From: Cohaesibacter gelatinilyticus
GTDB taxonomy: Bacteria > Pseudomonadota > Alphaproteobacteria > Rhizobiales > Cohaesibacteraceae
Assembly: GCF_900215605.1 (NCBI RefSeq)
Contig: NZ_OBEL01000001.1
Coordinates: 1,426,001-1,490,000, forward strand
DNA length: 64,000 nucleotides
Direction: 5' to 3'
Position 1 is the first letter of the stretch. Each line of letters opens with the position of its first letter. The notes beneath the pieces were generated by a model. That model did no database searches, was not told the origin of the DNA, and worked only from the letters and a program-made list of their open reading frames with translations. The translations under genes were made by a program, and so were the position numbers. This document shows positions 39,390 through 49,109 of this stretch, in pieces.

Positions 39390-39562
39390 AAATTCAAACA
39401 GGACACATTGATCCTGCGAATATAGATTCTTTTTCTCTACAAGGGTTTTACCGGTAAATAAAAATGGTTCAACCCCTTATAACAATTATGGGCAGGATTC
39501 TCGCCCTTTAGTGGCCTTTAAGCCACATTTACCCAAAATCTCCAACTGTCTAACCACAGATA

Positions 39563-40717
39563 TCAGTCACTAAGGAAGACGTAGGAAATATCGTTGAAGG
39601 TCGCAAAGACCATTAAACTCAGAACCATGGCCAAGCCGATTTTGAAACCCAATTCCTGGTTTTTCTCTGACAATGGTTTGCCACGAACAGCCTCGATAGC
39701 AAAGAACAACAAATGCCCACCATCCAGCATAGGTACCGGAAACAAATTGATCAATCCGATGCTCACAGAGAGCATTCCAGCCAAATTGATCAAAGCAGCA
39801 ATACCCAATGTTGCCACTTGGCCTGATACCTGCGCAACACGAATTGGGCCTCCAAGCTGATCCGCATCTTCCTTACCGACAAAGATCCGACCGATATAAC
39901 CAAGAGTGCGATCAATGATGAAGTAAGTTTCCTTGACCCCGCCTACCAGCGCCTCACCTGGACCATAGGCAACTCGGCGCACGTCCTCCGGACTTGCCTG
40001 GTGGCGAATGCCAAGAACACCGATTTTCTGTTTATTGCCAAATTGATCAGTAATTTCCTGACGGCGTGGCGTGGTCGACAACGTAACCAATTCACCCCCA
40101 CGATCTACGGTGATCTGCAAGGTGCTTTCAGAGCTTAGTGCGACAATACGCTGAATATCGGAGAAGGCTTCAATTTCGTTGCCATCGATGGCAATCATGA
40201 TATCGCCAACCTCAAAACCGGCGGTTTCAGCGGCGCTATTTGGCACAATGCTATCAACCCGTGCAGGCGTGATCGCTTTGCCATAAACCATCAAAAGTCC
40301 TGCAAAAATGACTATCGCCAACAGGAAATTAGCGATTGGGCCAGCGGCAACAATCGCTGCACGCGCCCAGAGTGGCTTGGTATGCAGAGCACCAGCTCTA
40401 TCTTCGTCACTCATCTGGGATATTGCATCCTGATCAGGAACGCTGGCTGCATTTTCATCACCCAGAAACTTTACATAACCACCAAGAGGGATAGCACTGA
40501 ATTTCCAGCGCGTTCCGTGCTTGTCGTAAAAGCCAAACAGCTCCGGTCCAAAACCGACAGAAAAAGCCTTAATGGTCACTCCACACCAACGCCCAACCAT
40601 AAAATGGCCCAGTTCATGAATAAAGACCACGATCGTCAGAACGAACAAAGCAGGTATCAGATAACCAAATAAGCCACCACCCGCAGAAAACAGGCCTTCC
40701 AGAAATTCCATTCCCAA
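39563..40717 (-). CDS. rseP: Site-2 intramembrane zinc protease RseP
   Basis: Cleaves anti-sigma factors and leftover signal peptides in the inner membrane. The 384-residue protein shows the zinc motif HELGH at residues 34-38 in the first helix, a periplasmic PDZ domain around 130-210 (DSIVPNSAAETAGFEVGDIMIAIDG), a tightly related region (LGIRHQASPEDV), and the third zinc ligand in NLFPVPMLDGGHLLFF near the C-terminus, followed by the last helix. The alphaproteobacterial form has one PDZ visible here, while E. coli has two. It lies between dxr (123 bases upstream) and bamA (173 bases downstream). Confidence 0.95.
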   Translation of the reverse strand: MGMEFLEGLFSAGGGLFGYLIPALFVLTIVVFIHELGHFMVGRWCGVTIKAFSVGFGPELFGFYDKHGTRWKFSAIPLGGYVKFLGDENAASVPDQDAISQMSDEDRAGALHTKPLWARAAIVAAGPIANFLLAIVIFAGLLMVYGKAITPARVDSIVPNSAAETAGFEVGDIMIAIDGNEIEAFSDIQRIVALSSESTLQITVDRGGELVTLSTTPRRQEITDQFGNKQKIGVLGIRHQASPEDVRRVAYGPGEALVGGVKETYFIIDRTLGYIGRIFVGKEDADQLGGPIRVAQVSGQVATLGIAALINLAGMLSVSIGLINLFPVPMLDGGHLLFFAIEAVRGKPLSEKNQELGFKIGLAMVLSLMVFATFNDISYVFLSD

Positions 40718-40840
40718 ACTCCATAATTGGGCGCACCCTAACGCACACTCTATAAAGAAGGCGTAAATTGGGTAAAAATAAGAAAATCAAGGCACAATTC
40801 ACGGCCTTGTTACAGAGACATATGAGGCAATGCCCTCAAT

Positions 40841-42046
40841 TTACACTTCCAATATGGTCAACTCTGAAAGCAATTCTCGCGCATATATGCGCGCCATTTC
40901 ATCCAGTTCCAAAACAAGATCCAAGCTGGAAACAGGCAACCGTCCCTGCTCTGCCATTTTACTCATAACAGCCTCAACAAGCTTCGGAATACCACCAAAT
41001 GCAATCTCGCCCTTCAAGAATGCAGCAACAGCAACCTCGTTGGCAGCATTCATGATGTTGGGTAAATTTCCTCCTTCACCCATCGCCTCCAGTGCAAGAC
41101 GCAAACAGGGAAAGCGAACCGGATCCGGTGCTTCAAATGTCATCTGCCCCAACTCAACCAGATTGAGCCGCTTGGTATTTGCCGCTGCACGCTCAGGCCA
41201 TGCCAAACAATGAGCAATTGGCGTACGCATATCCGGCGCAGCGAGATGAGCCAGCACAGATCCATCGCTATAGCTGACCATACCATGAATGATGGACTGA
41301 GGATGCACGACGACGTTGAATTTACTCTGAGGAACATCATAGAGATGATGCGCCTCGATCACTTCCAATCCTTTATTCATCATGGAAGCGGAATCAATCG
41401 TGATCTTGGCACCCATATCCCAATTGGGATGCTTCAGCGCTTGAACGGCCGTAGCCTTCTCGATTTCTTCCTGCGGCCAGGTTCGGAAGGGTCCGCCAGA
41501 GGCGGTAATCGTGACCTCTTCAATTTCTTCGATACTGGTTTCATCAAAGATCTGAAAAATTGCATTATGCTCGGAATCGACTGGCAAAATACGCAAGCGC
41601 TGACGTTTGGCCTCGGCCATGATCAGATCACCTGCACAAACCAATGCTTCCTTATTGGCCAATGCGACCTGATTGCCTGCCTGCAAAGCCGCCATAGTCG
41701 GACGAATTCCAGCAGCTCCCACGATGGAACCAATCACGATATCGCAGTTTCGAGACGCAGCTTCCAGTAACCCATCTTCACCAGCTGCTATTTCAATATC
41801 GCTGCCAGCCAGAAATTCCTTCAGTTTGGAATAAGCTCGGACATCCCCAATAGCGGCAAATTCGGCACCGCAAGACAAAGCAGCCTGTGCCAAACCTTCC
41901 ACACTATTATGAGCACTCAAAGCATTGATACGGTATCGTTCAGGCGATGAGGAAACGATATCAAGACTGGATTGACCAACGGATCCCGTCGCTCCCAAAA
42001 TGGATATTACCTTGGGCTCACTCTTAACACGACGCATACAATTCAA
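40841..42046 (-). CDS. dxr: 1-deoxy-D-xylulose 5-phosphate reductoisomerase
   Basis: Converts DXP to MEP with NADPH, the committed step of non-mevalonate isoprenoid synthesis, which feeds undecaprenyl phosphate made by the adjacent uppS. The 401-residue protein has the Rossmann NADPH motif ISILGATGSVGQSSLDIV, the metal/substrate residues in LPVDSEHNAIFQ, TASGGPFRTW and KHPNWDMGAKITIDSASMMNKGLEVIEAHHLY, and PDMRTPIAHCLAWPER. The start may be the ATG three codons downstream. It follows cdsA by 27 bases. Confidence 0.97.
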   Translation of the reverse strand: MNCMRRVKSEPKVISILGATGSVGQSSLDIVSSSPERYRINALSAHNSVEGLAQAALSCGAEFAAIGDVRAYSKLKEFLAGSDIEIAAGEDGLLEAASRNCDIVIGSIVGAAGIRPTMAALQAGNQVALANKEALVCAGDLIMAEAKRQRLRILPVDSEHNAIFQIFDETSIEEIEEVTITASGGPFRTWPQEEIEKATAVQALKHPNWDMGAKITIDSASMMNKGLEVIEAHHLYDVPQSKFNVVVHPQSIIHGMVSYSDGSVLAHLAAPDMRTPIAHCLAWPERAAANTKRLNLVELGQMTFEAPDPVRFPCLRLALEAMGEGGNLPNIMNAANEVAVAAFLKGEIAFGGIPKLVEAVMSKMAEQGRLPVSSLDLVLELDEMARIYARELLSELTILEV

Positions 42047-42073
42047 GATCCTTCTTTGGAATGATCAATGGCA

Positions 42074-42940
42074 CTACCAGATCAGAAATCCGGTAGCGAG
42101 GGCATCCCCCTCGCCGAAAATCAGGCCCAAAATAGCGGCAAACACTACAGCAACCAGCAAGCCATCAACCCGATCCATAACTCCACCATGCCCGGGAATC
42201 AAGTTGCTGGAATCCTTAACATCAAACATTCGTTTCATATGAGATTCCGCAAGATCGCCCAACTGAGACGCAATCGATAAGAATGCCAGCAACACAGCGA
42301 GTTTCAATGTAGCGTCAATGCCAAACATCTCTGCTGCCCCAAGAGCCAAAGCCGTACCAACAGTCAGGCCTCCAATAGAGCCAGACCAGGTCTTTTTGGG
42401 AGAAACACGTGGAAGTAATTTTGGCCCACCAATCAAACGACCACTGAAATAGGCGGCGATGTCCGTCCCCCATACCAGCGCAAACAACAGAATGATCGCC
42501 GCAAATCCATAGTCTGCATCCGCTCGCAACGATATAATGGATAGCCCAAAAATACTGGCATAGAGGATACCCCATGCACACCAGCGCGCAGTATCATAAG
42601 AACATCGCGCAAACCATAAGAAACCGGCACCGATGAATGGGATAATCAATGCCGCTTGCCATGCCCCCAAATAAAATGCAATCAGACTGCCAGCAATGCT
42701 AATATGACCAATCAAAGCTGGTACACCGGCTCTCTTCTCTCCTACCATCAGCGCCCATTCATGATAAATCAGAAGCGAGACAAGACCAAAGAAAACAGCA
42801 AAGGCCAATCCACCCCAATAGGTAACGGCAAAAGCAGCAATCGCCATGACAATTGCAGACATTACCCTTGGTGCCAGATCTGCCCACAATTTTCTTGAAG
42901 GAGATGATACAGGTTCAACAGGATGTTCAGGGTCTCCCAT
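42074..42940 (-). CDS. cdsA: Phosphatidate cytidylyltransferase
   Basis: Makes CDP-diacylglycerol from phosphatidic acid and CTP, the branch point of phospholipid synthesis. The 288-residue membrane protein has about eight helices and the family signature near the C-terminus: SPKKTWSGSIGGLTVGTALA, followed by KDSSNLIPGHGGVMDRVDGLLVA, in which the DRVDGL aspartates bind metal. The start codon shares one base with the uppS stop, so the two are coupled. Order uppS-cdsA-dxr-rseP-bamA is conserved widely in proteobacteria. Confidence 0.96.
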   Translation of the reverse strand: MGDPEHPVEPVSSPSRKLWADLAPRVMSAIVMAIAAFAVTYWGGLAFAVFFGLVSLLIYHEWALMVGEKRAGVPALIGHISIAGSLIAFYLGAWQAALIIPFIGAGFLWFARCSYDTARWCAWGILYASIFGLSIISLRADADYGFAAIILLFALVWGTDIAAYFSGRLIGGPKLLPRVSPKKTWSGSIGGLTVGTALALGAAEMFGIDATLKLAVLLAFLSIASQLGDLAESHMKRMFDVKDSSNLIPGHGGVMDRVDGLLVAVVFAAILGLIFGEGDALATGFLIW

Positions 42941-43716
42941 TACGCGCCTCCTGCAGCACGATTTTGGGTCACGACACCGCCATAACGGCGGTCACGTCCT
43001 GAATATTCCACAAGAGCCTCTTCAAGCCTGACACGATCAAAATCGGGCCAGTAGCAATCAACAAAAACAAACTCGGAATAAGCAGCTTGCCAGAGAAGAA
43101 AATTACTCAGGCGCTGCTCACCAGATGTACGCAGAATAACATCGGGATCAGGAATGGAGTTTGAATAGAGAGCAGCTGATACAGCAGCTTCATCGATCTC
43201 ATCCACCGATAACTCACCCTTTGCAACACGACCAGCCAATTGCTTCACCGCCTGCGTTAATTCCTGACGAGCACCATAATTGAATGCGATTACAAGATTG
43301 AGGCCCGTGTTATCCTTGGTCTTCTCCTCAGCTTCAACCAGAAGATCAGCAATATCGGATGTCAGGCTCTCGCGACATCCGATCACAACAACCTTTACAT
43401 TTTTCTTGTTCAGCTTGGCCAGATCATTACGGATGAAAAGCTTGAGCAAGCCCATCAGATCTCGCACTTCACTTTCCGGGCGAGACCAGTTCTCGGAGCT
43501 GAAGCTGAACAGGGTCAGATAATCAATACCCAGTTCGATGGAGTTCTTCACAATCTCGCGAACAGCAACAACACCCTGACGGTGTCCTTGAGTACGGCTG
43601 AGTCCACGCTCTTTGGCCCAGCGCCCGTTACCATCCATGATAACTGCAAGATGACGAGGAATGGCCATCTGTTCCACCAGAGATGGTAGATCTGCAATTG
43701 TGCCATGACCACTCAT
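42940..43716 (-). CDS. uppS: Undecaprenyl diphosphate synthase (isoprenyl transferase)
   Basis: Cis-prenyltransferase that builds the C55 lipid carrier for peptidoglycan and O-antigen. The 258-residue protein shows the catalytic aspartate motif HLAVIMDGNGRWAKERGLSR, GHRQGVVAVREIV, LTLFSFSSENWSRP and the C-terminal RTSGEQRLSNFLLWQAAYSEF with the diphosphate-binding arginines. A 76-base gap separates it from frr upstream. Confidence 0.96.
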   Translation of the reverse strand: MSGHGTIADLPSLVEQMAIPRHLAVIMDGNGRWAKERGLSRTQGHRQGVVAVREIVKNSIELGIDYLTLFSFSSENWSRPESEVRDLMGLLKLFIRNDLAKLNKKNVKVVVIGCRESLTSDIADLLVEAEEKTKDNTGLNLVIAFNYGARQELTQAVKQLAGRVAKGELSVDEIDEAAVSAALYSNSIPDPDVILRTSGEQRLSNFLLWQAAYSEFVFVDCYWPDFDRVRLEEALVEYSGRDRRYGGVVTQNRAAGGA

Positions 43717-43792
43717 TCGTCTCTAAACTCCCCCGAGATCAAATATTTGAAGCTGGACAGAACAAACACGATAAAGTGCTCGTAATACAGGT

Positions 43793-44353
43793 TTAGACCT
43801 GCATGATATCCTGTTCTTTTACTGCCAGCATTTCATCGACATCCTTGACAGCCTTATCGGTAAGTTCCTGAATTTCCTCTTGATAGATATGAGCTTCATC
43901 TTCGCTCATACCGTCTTTCTCAGCCTTTTTACACATTTCCATTCCATCACGGCGAACATGACGAATGGCCACTTTGGCACCCTCTGCATAAGAATGAGCG
44001 ACCTTGACCATTTCCTGTCGACGTTCCTGGTTCATTTCGGGAATGGGAAGACGCAGCAATTGACCATCAACAACAGGATTGATTCCGATGTTGGATTCAC
44101 GAATAGCCTTCTCGACCGCGCTCACCATACCTTTATCCCAAACCTGAATGGAAAGCATGCGTGGCTCCGGCACAGAAACGGTACCGACCTGATTGATCGG
44201 CATGGATTGACCATAAGCTTCGACAGTAATTGGCTCAACCAGCGCGATAGAGGCACGACCAGTTCTCAATCCGGACAACTCGGTTTTCAAAACAGACAAT
44301 GCACCGTTCATACGACGTTGCAGATCATCAAGGTCCAATTCTTCGGCAGACAT
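43793..44353 (-). CDS. frr: Ribosome recycling factor
   Basis: With EF-G splits post-termination ribosomes. The 186-residue, helix-rich protein contains ALSVLKTELSGLRTGRASIALV, VEAYGQSMPINQVGTVSVPEPRML, the LPIPEMNQERRQEMVKVAH core and KVAIRHVRRDGMEMCKKAEKDG, as in all RRFs. It lies 55 bases after pyrH; the order rpsB-tsf-pyrH-frr is nearly universal in bacteria. Confidence 0.97.
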   Translation of the reverse strand: MSAEELDLDDLQRRMNGALSVLKTELSGLRTGRASIALVEPITVEAYGQSMPINQVGTVSVPEPRMLSIQVWDKGMVSAVEKAIRESNIGINPVVDGQLLRLPIPEMNQERRQEMVKVAHSYAEGAKVAIRHVRRDGMEMCKKAEKDGMSEDEAHIYQEEIQELTDKAVKDVDEMLAVKEQDIMQV

Positions 44354-44408
44354 GGTAAAGCCTCTTATTTGAAATTTCTATTTGTCACAGGATCTTGTAA
44401 AACCTGAG

Positions 44409-45125
44409 TTAGCCCGACACAACAGTTGCACGCCCCTTGCCTTGCAAAACCTCAACAAGCCCGTCGGATTCGTGAATTGAGAATACAATTATCGGAATAT
44501 TCCCGTCCTGAGCAAGCGCAATCGCAGCAGCATCCATAACCTTGAGGCCTTTTGCCAGAACTTCACCATGGGAAATGGTCTCAAACCGAACAGCATTCGG
44601 GTCTTTCTTCGGATCGGCGGAATAGACGCCATCGACCTGGGTGCCTTTCAGCAAGGCATCACATTGCATCTCGGCTGCACGCAGGGCAGCACCAGAATCA
44701 GTCGTGAAGTACGGGTTGCCGGTACCGGCAGCAAACAGAACCACTTTGCCAGCCTCAAGATGCGTTTTTGCGCCACGCTGAGTAAATGTCTCGCAAATTT
44801 CGTCCATGGCAATAGCAGACATTGGTACAGCTGGAACATCCAAGCTTTCCAAAGCATTGGTCATGGCCAGACAATTCATGACAGTCGCCAGCATGCCCAT
44901 ATGATCGCCGCGCACGCGATCACCACCCTTGGCCGCCACTGAAACTCCACGGAAAATATTCCCGCCGCCTATGACAACACAAACTTCGGCCCCCAGATCA
45001 CGCGCATCACGAATTTCGCCAGCAACCCGATTGACCACATCCTGATCAATGCCAAATTCCTGCTCGCCCATGAGCGCTTCACCAGAAACCTTGACCAGAA
45101 CCCGTTTATATTTCAGTTGCCCCAT
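44409..45125 (-). CDS. pyrH: Uridylate kinase (UMP kinase)
   Basis: Phosphorylates UMP to UDP; bacterial enzymes of this type are hexameric and allosterically controlled by GTP and UTP. From the chosen ATG (MGQLKYKRVLVKVSGEALMG) the protein has 238 residues, the family norm; a frame 34 codons longer covers a hairpin-containing leader and is not believed. Other motifs: VCVVIGGGNIFRG, DHMGMLATVMNCLAM, LFAAGTGNPYFTTDSGAALRA, VDGVYSADPKKDPNAVRF. Between it and tsf lies a long perfect hairpin at 45200-45237. Confidence 0.97.
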   Translation of the reverse strand: MGQLKYKRVLVKVSGEALMGEQEFGIDQDVVNRVAGEIRDARDLGAEVCVVIGGGNIFRGVSVAAKGGDRVRGDHMGMLATVMNCLAMTNALESLDVPAVPMSAIAMDEICETFTQRGAKTHLEAGKVVLFAAGTGNPYFTTDSGAALRAAEMQCDALLKGTQVDGVYSADPKKDPNAVRFETISHGEVLAKGLKVMDAAAIALAQDGNIPIIVFSIHESDGLVEVLQGKGRATVVSG

Positions 45126-45199
45126 TTCCAAATCCCGTCGATCTTCTTCAACACCCAAAGTGCGTAATGCCCAAGGGTCCAATTGTTGCCCTTGCATAC

Positions 45200-45237
45200 A
45201 CGAAGGGCGTCGGTTCGTCATCCCCAACGCCCTTCGT
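45200..45237. other. Long perfect hairpin between tsf and pyrH
   Basis: ACGAAGGGCGT and ACGCCCTTCGT form an 11-pair stem with a 16-base loop. The T-run lies on the plus-strand side (CGTTTTTC), so as an intrinsic terminator it would face away from the operon. On the operon transcript it is a stable structure in the pyrH leader, 75 bases before the start codon. Confidence 0.6.
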
Positions 45238-45283
45238 TTTTCAACATTTCAACTCCATGTAAAATGGAGTGCGAAGACAGAAC

Positions 45284-46207
45284 TTATGCCTGACCGCTGG
45301 CAGCAGCAACTTCAGCAGCGAAGTCTTCTTCTTTTTTCTCGATGCCTTCACCCAGGGCAAAGCGAGCAAAACCAGCCAGCTTGATCGGAGCACCGACAGA
45401 GCCTTCGGCATTCTTGATCGCCTGCTCAACGGTATTTTCACCATCAATAACAAAGGTCTGCTTCAGCAGAACAACTTCTTCGTAGAATTTACGCAGACGA
45501 CCTTCAACCATCTTCTCGATGATATTATCCGGCTTACCGGATTCACGAGCTTGCTCGGAGAACACAGCTTTTTCGCGTTCCACAGTCGCTGCGTCGATTT
45601 CATCAACAGTGGCAGCAAGTGGATTGGTCGCAGCAACATGCATCGCAATCTGCTTACCCAATGCATCCAGAGCAGCCGCATCGCCATCAGATTCGAGAGC
45701 AACCAGAACACCAAGACGACCAAGGCCAGCAGCGGTAGCGTTGTGAACGTAGGAAGCAACAGAGCCCTTTTCTACGCTCAGAACCACACCACGACGCAGG
45801 TTCATGTTCTCGCCAATGGTGGCAACCGCGTTGGTGATCGTCTCAGCAACGGAAGCTCCACCAGGATAGTTTGCTGCAAGAATTGCTTCAGCGTCAGAGC
45901 CTGCTTCAATAGCAACACCAGCAATGTTGCGAGCCAGATCCTGAAACTGTTCGTTACGGGAAACAAAGTCGGTCTCAGCATTCACTTCAACCATGGCAGC
46001 TTTGTTACCAGCGCCAGACAGAGCGATCAGACCTTCTGCTGCAACACGATCAGATTTTTTGGCAGCCTTGGAGAGGCCTTTGGTGCGCAACCAATCGATT
46101 GCAGCTTCCATGTTGCCGTCATTCTCGGTAAGAGCTTTTTTGCAGTCCATCATACCTGCGCCAGAAGTCTCACGCAGTTCTTTAACCATTGATGCTGTAA
46201 TCGCCAT
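45284..46207 (-). CDS. tsf: Elongation factor Ts
   Basis: Nucleotide exchange factor for EF-Tu. The 307-residue protein opens [26 protein letters not shown] with the following [16 protein letters not shown], the [14 protein letters not shown] core motif of the dimerisation domain and the C-terminal module ending in [17 protein letters not shown] precedes the ATG. It lies 100 bases downstream of rpsB, in a spacer with two GC-rich hairpins that may adjust the ratio of the two products. Confidence 0.97.
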   Translation of the reverse strand: MAITASMVKELRETSGAGMMDCKKALTENDGNMEAAIDWLRTKGLSKAAKKSDRVAAEGLIALSGAGNKAAMVEVNAETDFVSRNEQFQDLARNIAGVAIEAGSDAEAILAANYPGGASVAETITNAVATIGENMNLRRGVVLSVEKGSVASYVHNATAAGLGRLGVLVALESDGDAAALDALGKQIAMHVAATNPLAATVDEIDAATVEREKAVFSEQARESGKPDNIIEKMVEGRLRKFYEEVVLLKQTFVIDGENTVEQAIKNAEGSVGAPIKLAGFARFALGEGIEKKEEDFAAEVAAASGQA

Positions 46208-46239
46208 TGCAGCCTCACGTCCTTTTTAAACAAGCCAGA

Positions 46240-46299
46240 AGCCGCCCGGCACAATCGCGGGGCGGCCCATTATTCATAGCGGGGCGAGAAGCTCACCCC
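46240..46299 (-). other. Two GC-rich hairpins in the rpsB-tsf spacer
   Basis: GCCGCCC/GGGCGGC (46240-46265) and CGGGG/CCCCG (46279-46299) stems occupy most of the 100-base spacer. Neither is followed by a T-tract on the minus strand, so RNA stabilisation or processing is more likely than termination. Confidence 0.5.
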
Positions 46300-46307
46300 G
46301 AATTGTC

Positions 46308-47105
46308 TTATTCTGCAGATGCTTCAACAGCAGCTTCTTCGCCTTCCCCGGCTTCAGCCAGTGCTGGCTCCAGCAAACCTTCTTCAGATTCGCCAAGATC
46401 AACACCAGAATCGCCTTCTGCACGGGAGATGCCGTCAATGGCAGCACCAACGATCAGATCGCAGTACAGAGACAGAGCGCGGGAAGCGTCATCGTTACCA
46501 GGAACCGGGAAGTCGATGCCATCTGGATCGGAGTTGGTATCAACAATCGCAGCCACAGGAATGTTCAGGCGGCGCGCTTCGTTGATAGCAATGGTTTCTT
46601 TGTTGGTATCGATCACAAAAATCAGGTCAGGAACACCGCCCATATCCTTGATACCACCAAGAGCACGCTCAAGCTTGTCACGCTCACGGGTCAGGGTCAG
46701 GGTTTCTTTTTTGGTGAAACCTTTGCCTTCGTTATCGAGGATTTCGTCCAGCTTACGCAGACGCTGAATGGACTGGGTGATGGTTTTCCAGTTGGTGAGC
46801 ATGCCACCCAACCAGCGGGAATTCACATAATACTGAGCGCAAGACTTGGCAGCTTCAGCAACAGGAGCAGATGCCTGACGCTTGGTACCAACGATCAGAA
46901 CGCGACCACCACGAGCAACCGTGTCGGAAACAGCCTTCAGAGCTTCGTTCATCAGAGGAACGGTCTGGGACAGATCAATGATATGAATATTGTTGCGAGC
47001 GCCGAAAATGAACTTGCCCATTTTCGGATTCCAGCGGTGAGTCTGGTGACCAAAATGCACGCCTGCTTCAAGCAGGGAACGCATGGAGACTTCAGGAAGA
47101 GCCAT
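46308..47105 (-). CDS. rpsB: 30S ribosomal protein S2
   Basis: Small-subunit protein. The 265 residues contain [70 protein letters not shown] and [30 protein letters not shown]-terminal extension of about 35 residues is rich in Glu, Ala and Gly, as in many alphaproteobacterial S2 proteins. AAAGGATAAAGAC precedes the ATG. First gene of the rpsB-tsf-pyrH-frr-uppS-cdsA-dxr-rseP-bamA series, with its own promoter about 110 bases upstream. Confidence 0.98.
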   Translation of the reverse strand: MALPEVSMRSLLEAGVHFGHQTHRWNPKMGKFIFGARNNIHIIDLSQTVPLMNEALKAVSDTVARGGRVLIVGTKRQASAPVAEAAKSCAQYYVNSRWLGGMLTNWKTITQSIQRLRKLDEILDNEGKGFTKKETLTLTRERDKLERALGGIKDMGGVPDLIFVIDTNKETIAINEARRLNIPVAAIVDTNSDPDGIDFPVPGNDDASRALSLYCDLIVGAAIDGISRAEGDSGVDLGESEEGLLEPALAEAGEGEEAAVEASAE

Positions 47106-47218
47106 GTCTTTATCCTTTTACCGGTTTAACCTCTGCGGGAAGTGGCCAGATTGGGCACCGGATGGATAGAGGCCATTTCTCCAGCATCTACCCGATCCCG
47201 CATGTGGATTCGAGGCGC

Positions 47219-47246
47219 TTTATACCAGCTTTGCGCAGCATTGCAA
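47219..47246 (-). promoter_or_regulatory. Sigma-70 type promoter of rpsB
   Basis: On the minus strand TTGCAA and TATAAA are separated by 16 bases, predicting a start near 47212 and a leader of about 107 bases to the rpsB ATG. A leader of this length could hold an S2 autoregulatory structure, but I do not see one clearly. Confidence 0.6.
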
Positions 47247-47331
47247 GAGCCAATGGATTGCTTCTACACCGATAAGCATTGCTGGCATTTTTCAAAGCAC
47301 ATCATTCGCACTCAAACGAGTATCAATAGCC

Positions 47332-47362
47332 CAAAACTAAGGGCAGCCCGATTGAGCTGCCC
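47332..47362 (-). terminator. Intrinsic terminator after the double ATPase gene
   Basis: On the minus strand GGGCAGC pairs with GCTGCCC, followed by TTAGTTTTGG. It begins 28 bases past the stop codon of the ABC ATPase and lies upstream of the rpsB promoter. Confidence 0.75.
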
Positions 47363-47389
47363 TCTTCTATCATCAAACTGGCAAACAAT

Positions 47390-49099
47390 CTAGGAAGCCA
47401 GTGCCGGTCCCTCGAACTTGGGCATGAGATCCAGCAGATGCTTGGAATAGTCATGCTGCGGATTCTGGAAGAGGTTCTCTGTCTCTGCCACTTCCAGCAA
47501 TTCCCCATGCCGCATCACTCCAACGCGGTCACACATCTGACGAATAACCGGCAAATCGTGGGAAATGAAGAGCATGGTCAGCCCCAGCTCTTCCTGCAAA
47601 TCTTTCAGCAGGTTGAGAATCTGCGCCTGAATGGACACATCCAGTGCAGATGTCGGCTCATCACAAACCAGAAAGCGCGGACGGGTCGCCAAAGCACGTG
47701 CAATGGAAATACGCTGACGTTGACCACCTGAAAATTCATGCGGGAATTTGCGCGCAGCCTGCGCGCCCAAACCAACAATCTCCAGAAGATCATGGACAAT
47801 TTCCTTGGCTTCGGCTTTGGAACCTGCCTGTTTATGGAAATGGATCGGCTCAGCAACGATATCTTCAACCCTCATGCGACCATTGAGAGAGGAAAACGGA
47901 TCCTGAAACACCATTTGCATCTGACGACGATAATGGTTCAGATCTTTCTGTAGATTGATCTGCGTAAGATCAGCGCCCGCAAAGTTCACCGCACCGCCTG
48001 TTGGGTGATAGATACCCGTAATCATACGTGCAACGGTCGACTTGCCAGATCCCGACTCTCCAACCAGACCAAACACTTCCCCTTGCTTGATATCAAAGGA
48101 GATATTCTTCACAGCATCAAGATACTTTTCATTCCGTTTGAAGAAGGCATGCTTGGTAATGAAACGCATGTGAAGGTTATCAACGCTCAAAAGTGGACCA
48201 TCCACGCTTTCATAATCACGCGTCTTGCCAAGCCAGTGACTGGCAATGTCCAGATCTTCCTTGCTGTCATGAGCGTCTTCGATATAGGTCACCAACGGGA
48301 AGCGATGAATACGCTTGTCCGGACGTGGCACAGCAGAAATCAAAGATTTGGTATAATCATGCTGAGGATCCTTGAGAACCTGTTCGGTTGTTCCGAGTTC
48401 CACCAGCTTACCGCGATACATGACTGCAACACGATCAGCCGTTTCTGCAATCACCCCCATATCATGGGTCACCAGCATCATACCGACATTGCGTTCGGAA
48501 CAGAGCTTTTTGAGCAGTTCAAGTATTTGCGCCTGAACCGATACATCCAGTGCAGTAGTGGGTTCATCAGCAATCACCACTTCAGGATCAGAACAAAGTG
48601 CCAAGGCGATCACAACTCGCTGACGCATGCCGCCAGAGAATTGATGCGGATAGTGATCAATACGCATATCCGGATCAGAAATTCCGACTTGCGTCAGTAG
48701 ATCAACCGCACGAGCACGCGCATCTGCATCATTCAGCTTCAAATGCAGCTGAATGGTTTCAATCAGCTGAGCCCCGACAGTTTCAAGTGGGTTAAGCGAG
48801 GTCAGTGGATCCTGAAAGATCATACCAATACGGCGGCCACGAATGGCCCGCATCAGATTTTCATCCAGATCATCAATCCGCTCGCCTTTGAGTTTGATGA
48901 TACCGTTGGCAACACGACCCGGAGACTGCAGCAGTGAAATCACAGCATTACCGACGGTAGACTTACCGGCGCCGGATTCCCCTACAACCCCCAGAATTTC
49001 GCCGGGATTGATCGTCAGATCCACACCTTCTACAGCCACGAAATTGCCGCGACGAGACGGGAATTCGACCTTAAGGTCTTCAATTTCCAATAAAGACAT
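47390..49099 (-). CDS. Peptide ABC transporter, fused double ATP-binding protein (DppD-DppF type)
   Basis: A 569-residue protein with two complete ATPase domains, as in YejF or GsiA, energising an oligopeptide/nickel-class importer. Domain 1 (about 1-260): Walker A GVVGESGAGKSTVGNAV, signature FSGGMRQRVVIALAL, Walker B VVIADEPTTALDVS. Domain 2 (about 300-560): GLVGESGSGKSTVARMI, FSGGQRQRISIARAL, FLVCDEPTSALDVS. Each is followed by the oligopeptide-type C-terminal extension. Last gene of the binding protein-permease-permease-ATPase operon; it starts ten bases after the preceding permease stop and is followed by a terminator. Confidence 0.93.
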   Translation of the reverse strand: MSLLEIEDLKVEFPSRRGNFVAVEGVDLTINPGEILGVVGESGAGKSTVGNAVISLLQSPGRVANGIIKLKGERIDDLDENLMRAIRGRRIGMIFQDPLTSLNPLETVGAQLIETIQLHLKLNDADARARAVDLLTQVGISDPDMRIDHYPHQFSGGMRQRVVIALALCSDPEVVIADEPTTALDVSVQAQILELLKKLCSERNVGMMLVTHDMGVIAETADRVAVMYRGKLVELGTTEQVLKDPQHDYTKSLISAVPRPDKRIHRFPLVTYIEDAHDSKEDLDIASHWLGKTRDYESVDGPLLSVDNLHMRFITKHAFFKRNEKYLDAVKNISFDIKQGEVFGLVGESGSGKSTVARMITGIYHPTGGAVNFAGADLTQINLQKDLNHYRRQMQMVFQDPFSSLNGRMRVEDIVAEPIHFHKQAGSKAEAKEIVHDLLEIVGLGAQAARKFPHEFSGGQRQRISIARALATRPRFLVCDEPTSALDVSIQAQILNLLKDLQEELGLTMLFISHDLPVIRQMCDRVGVMRHGELLEVAETENLFQNPQHDYSKHLLDLMPKFEGPALAS

Positions 49100-49109
49100 A
49101 AGCCGCTCC

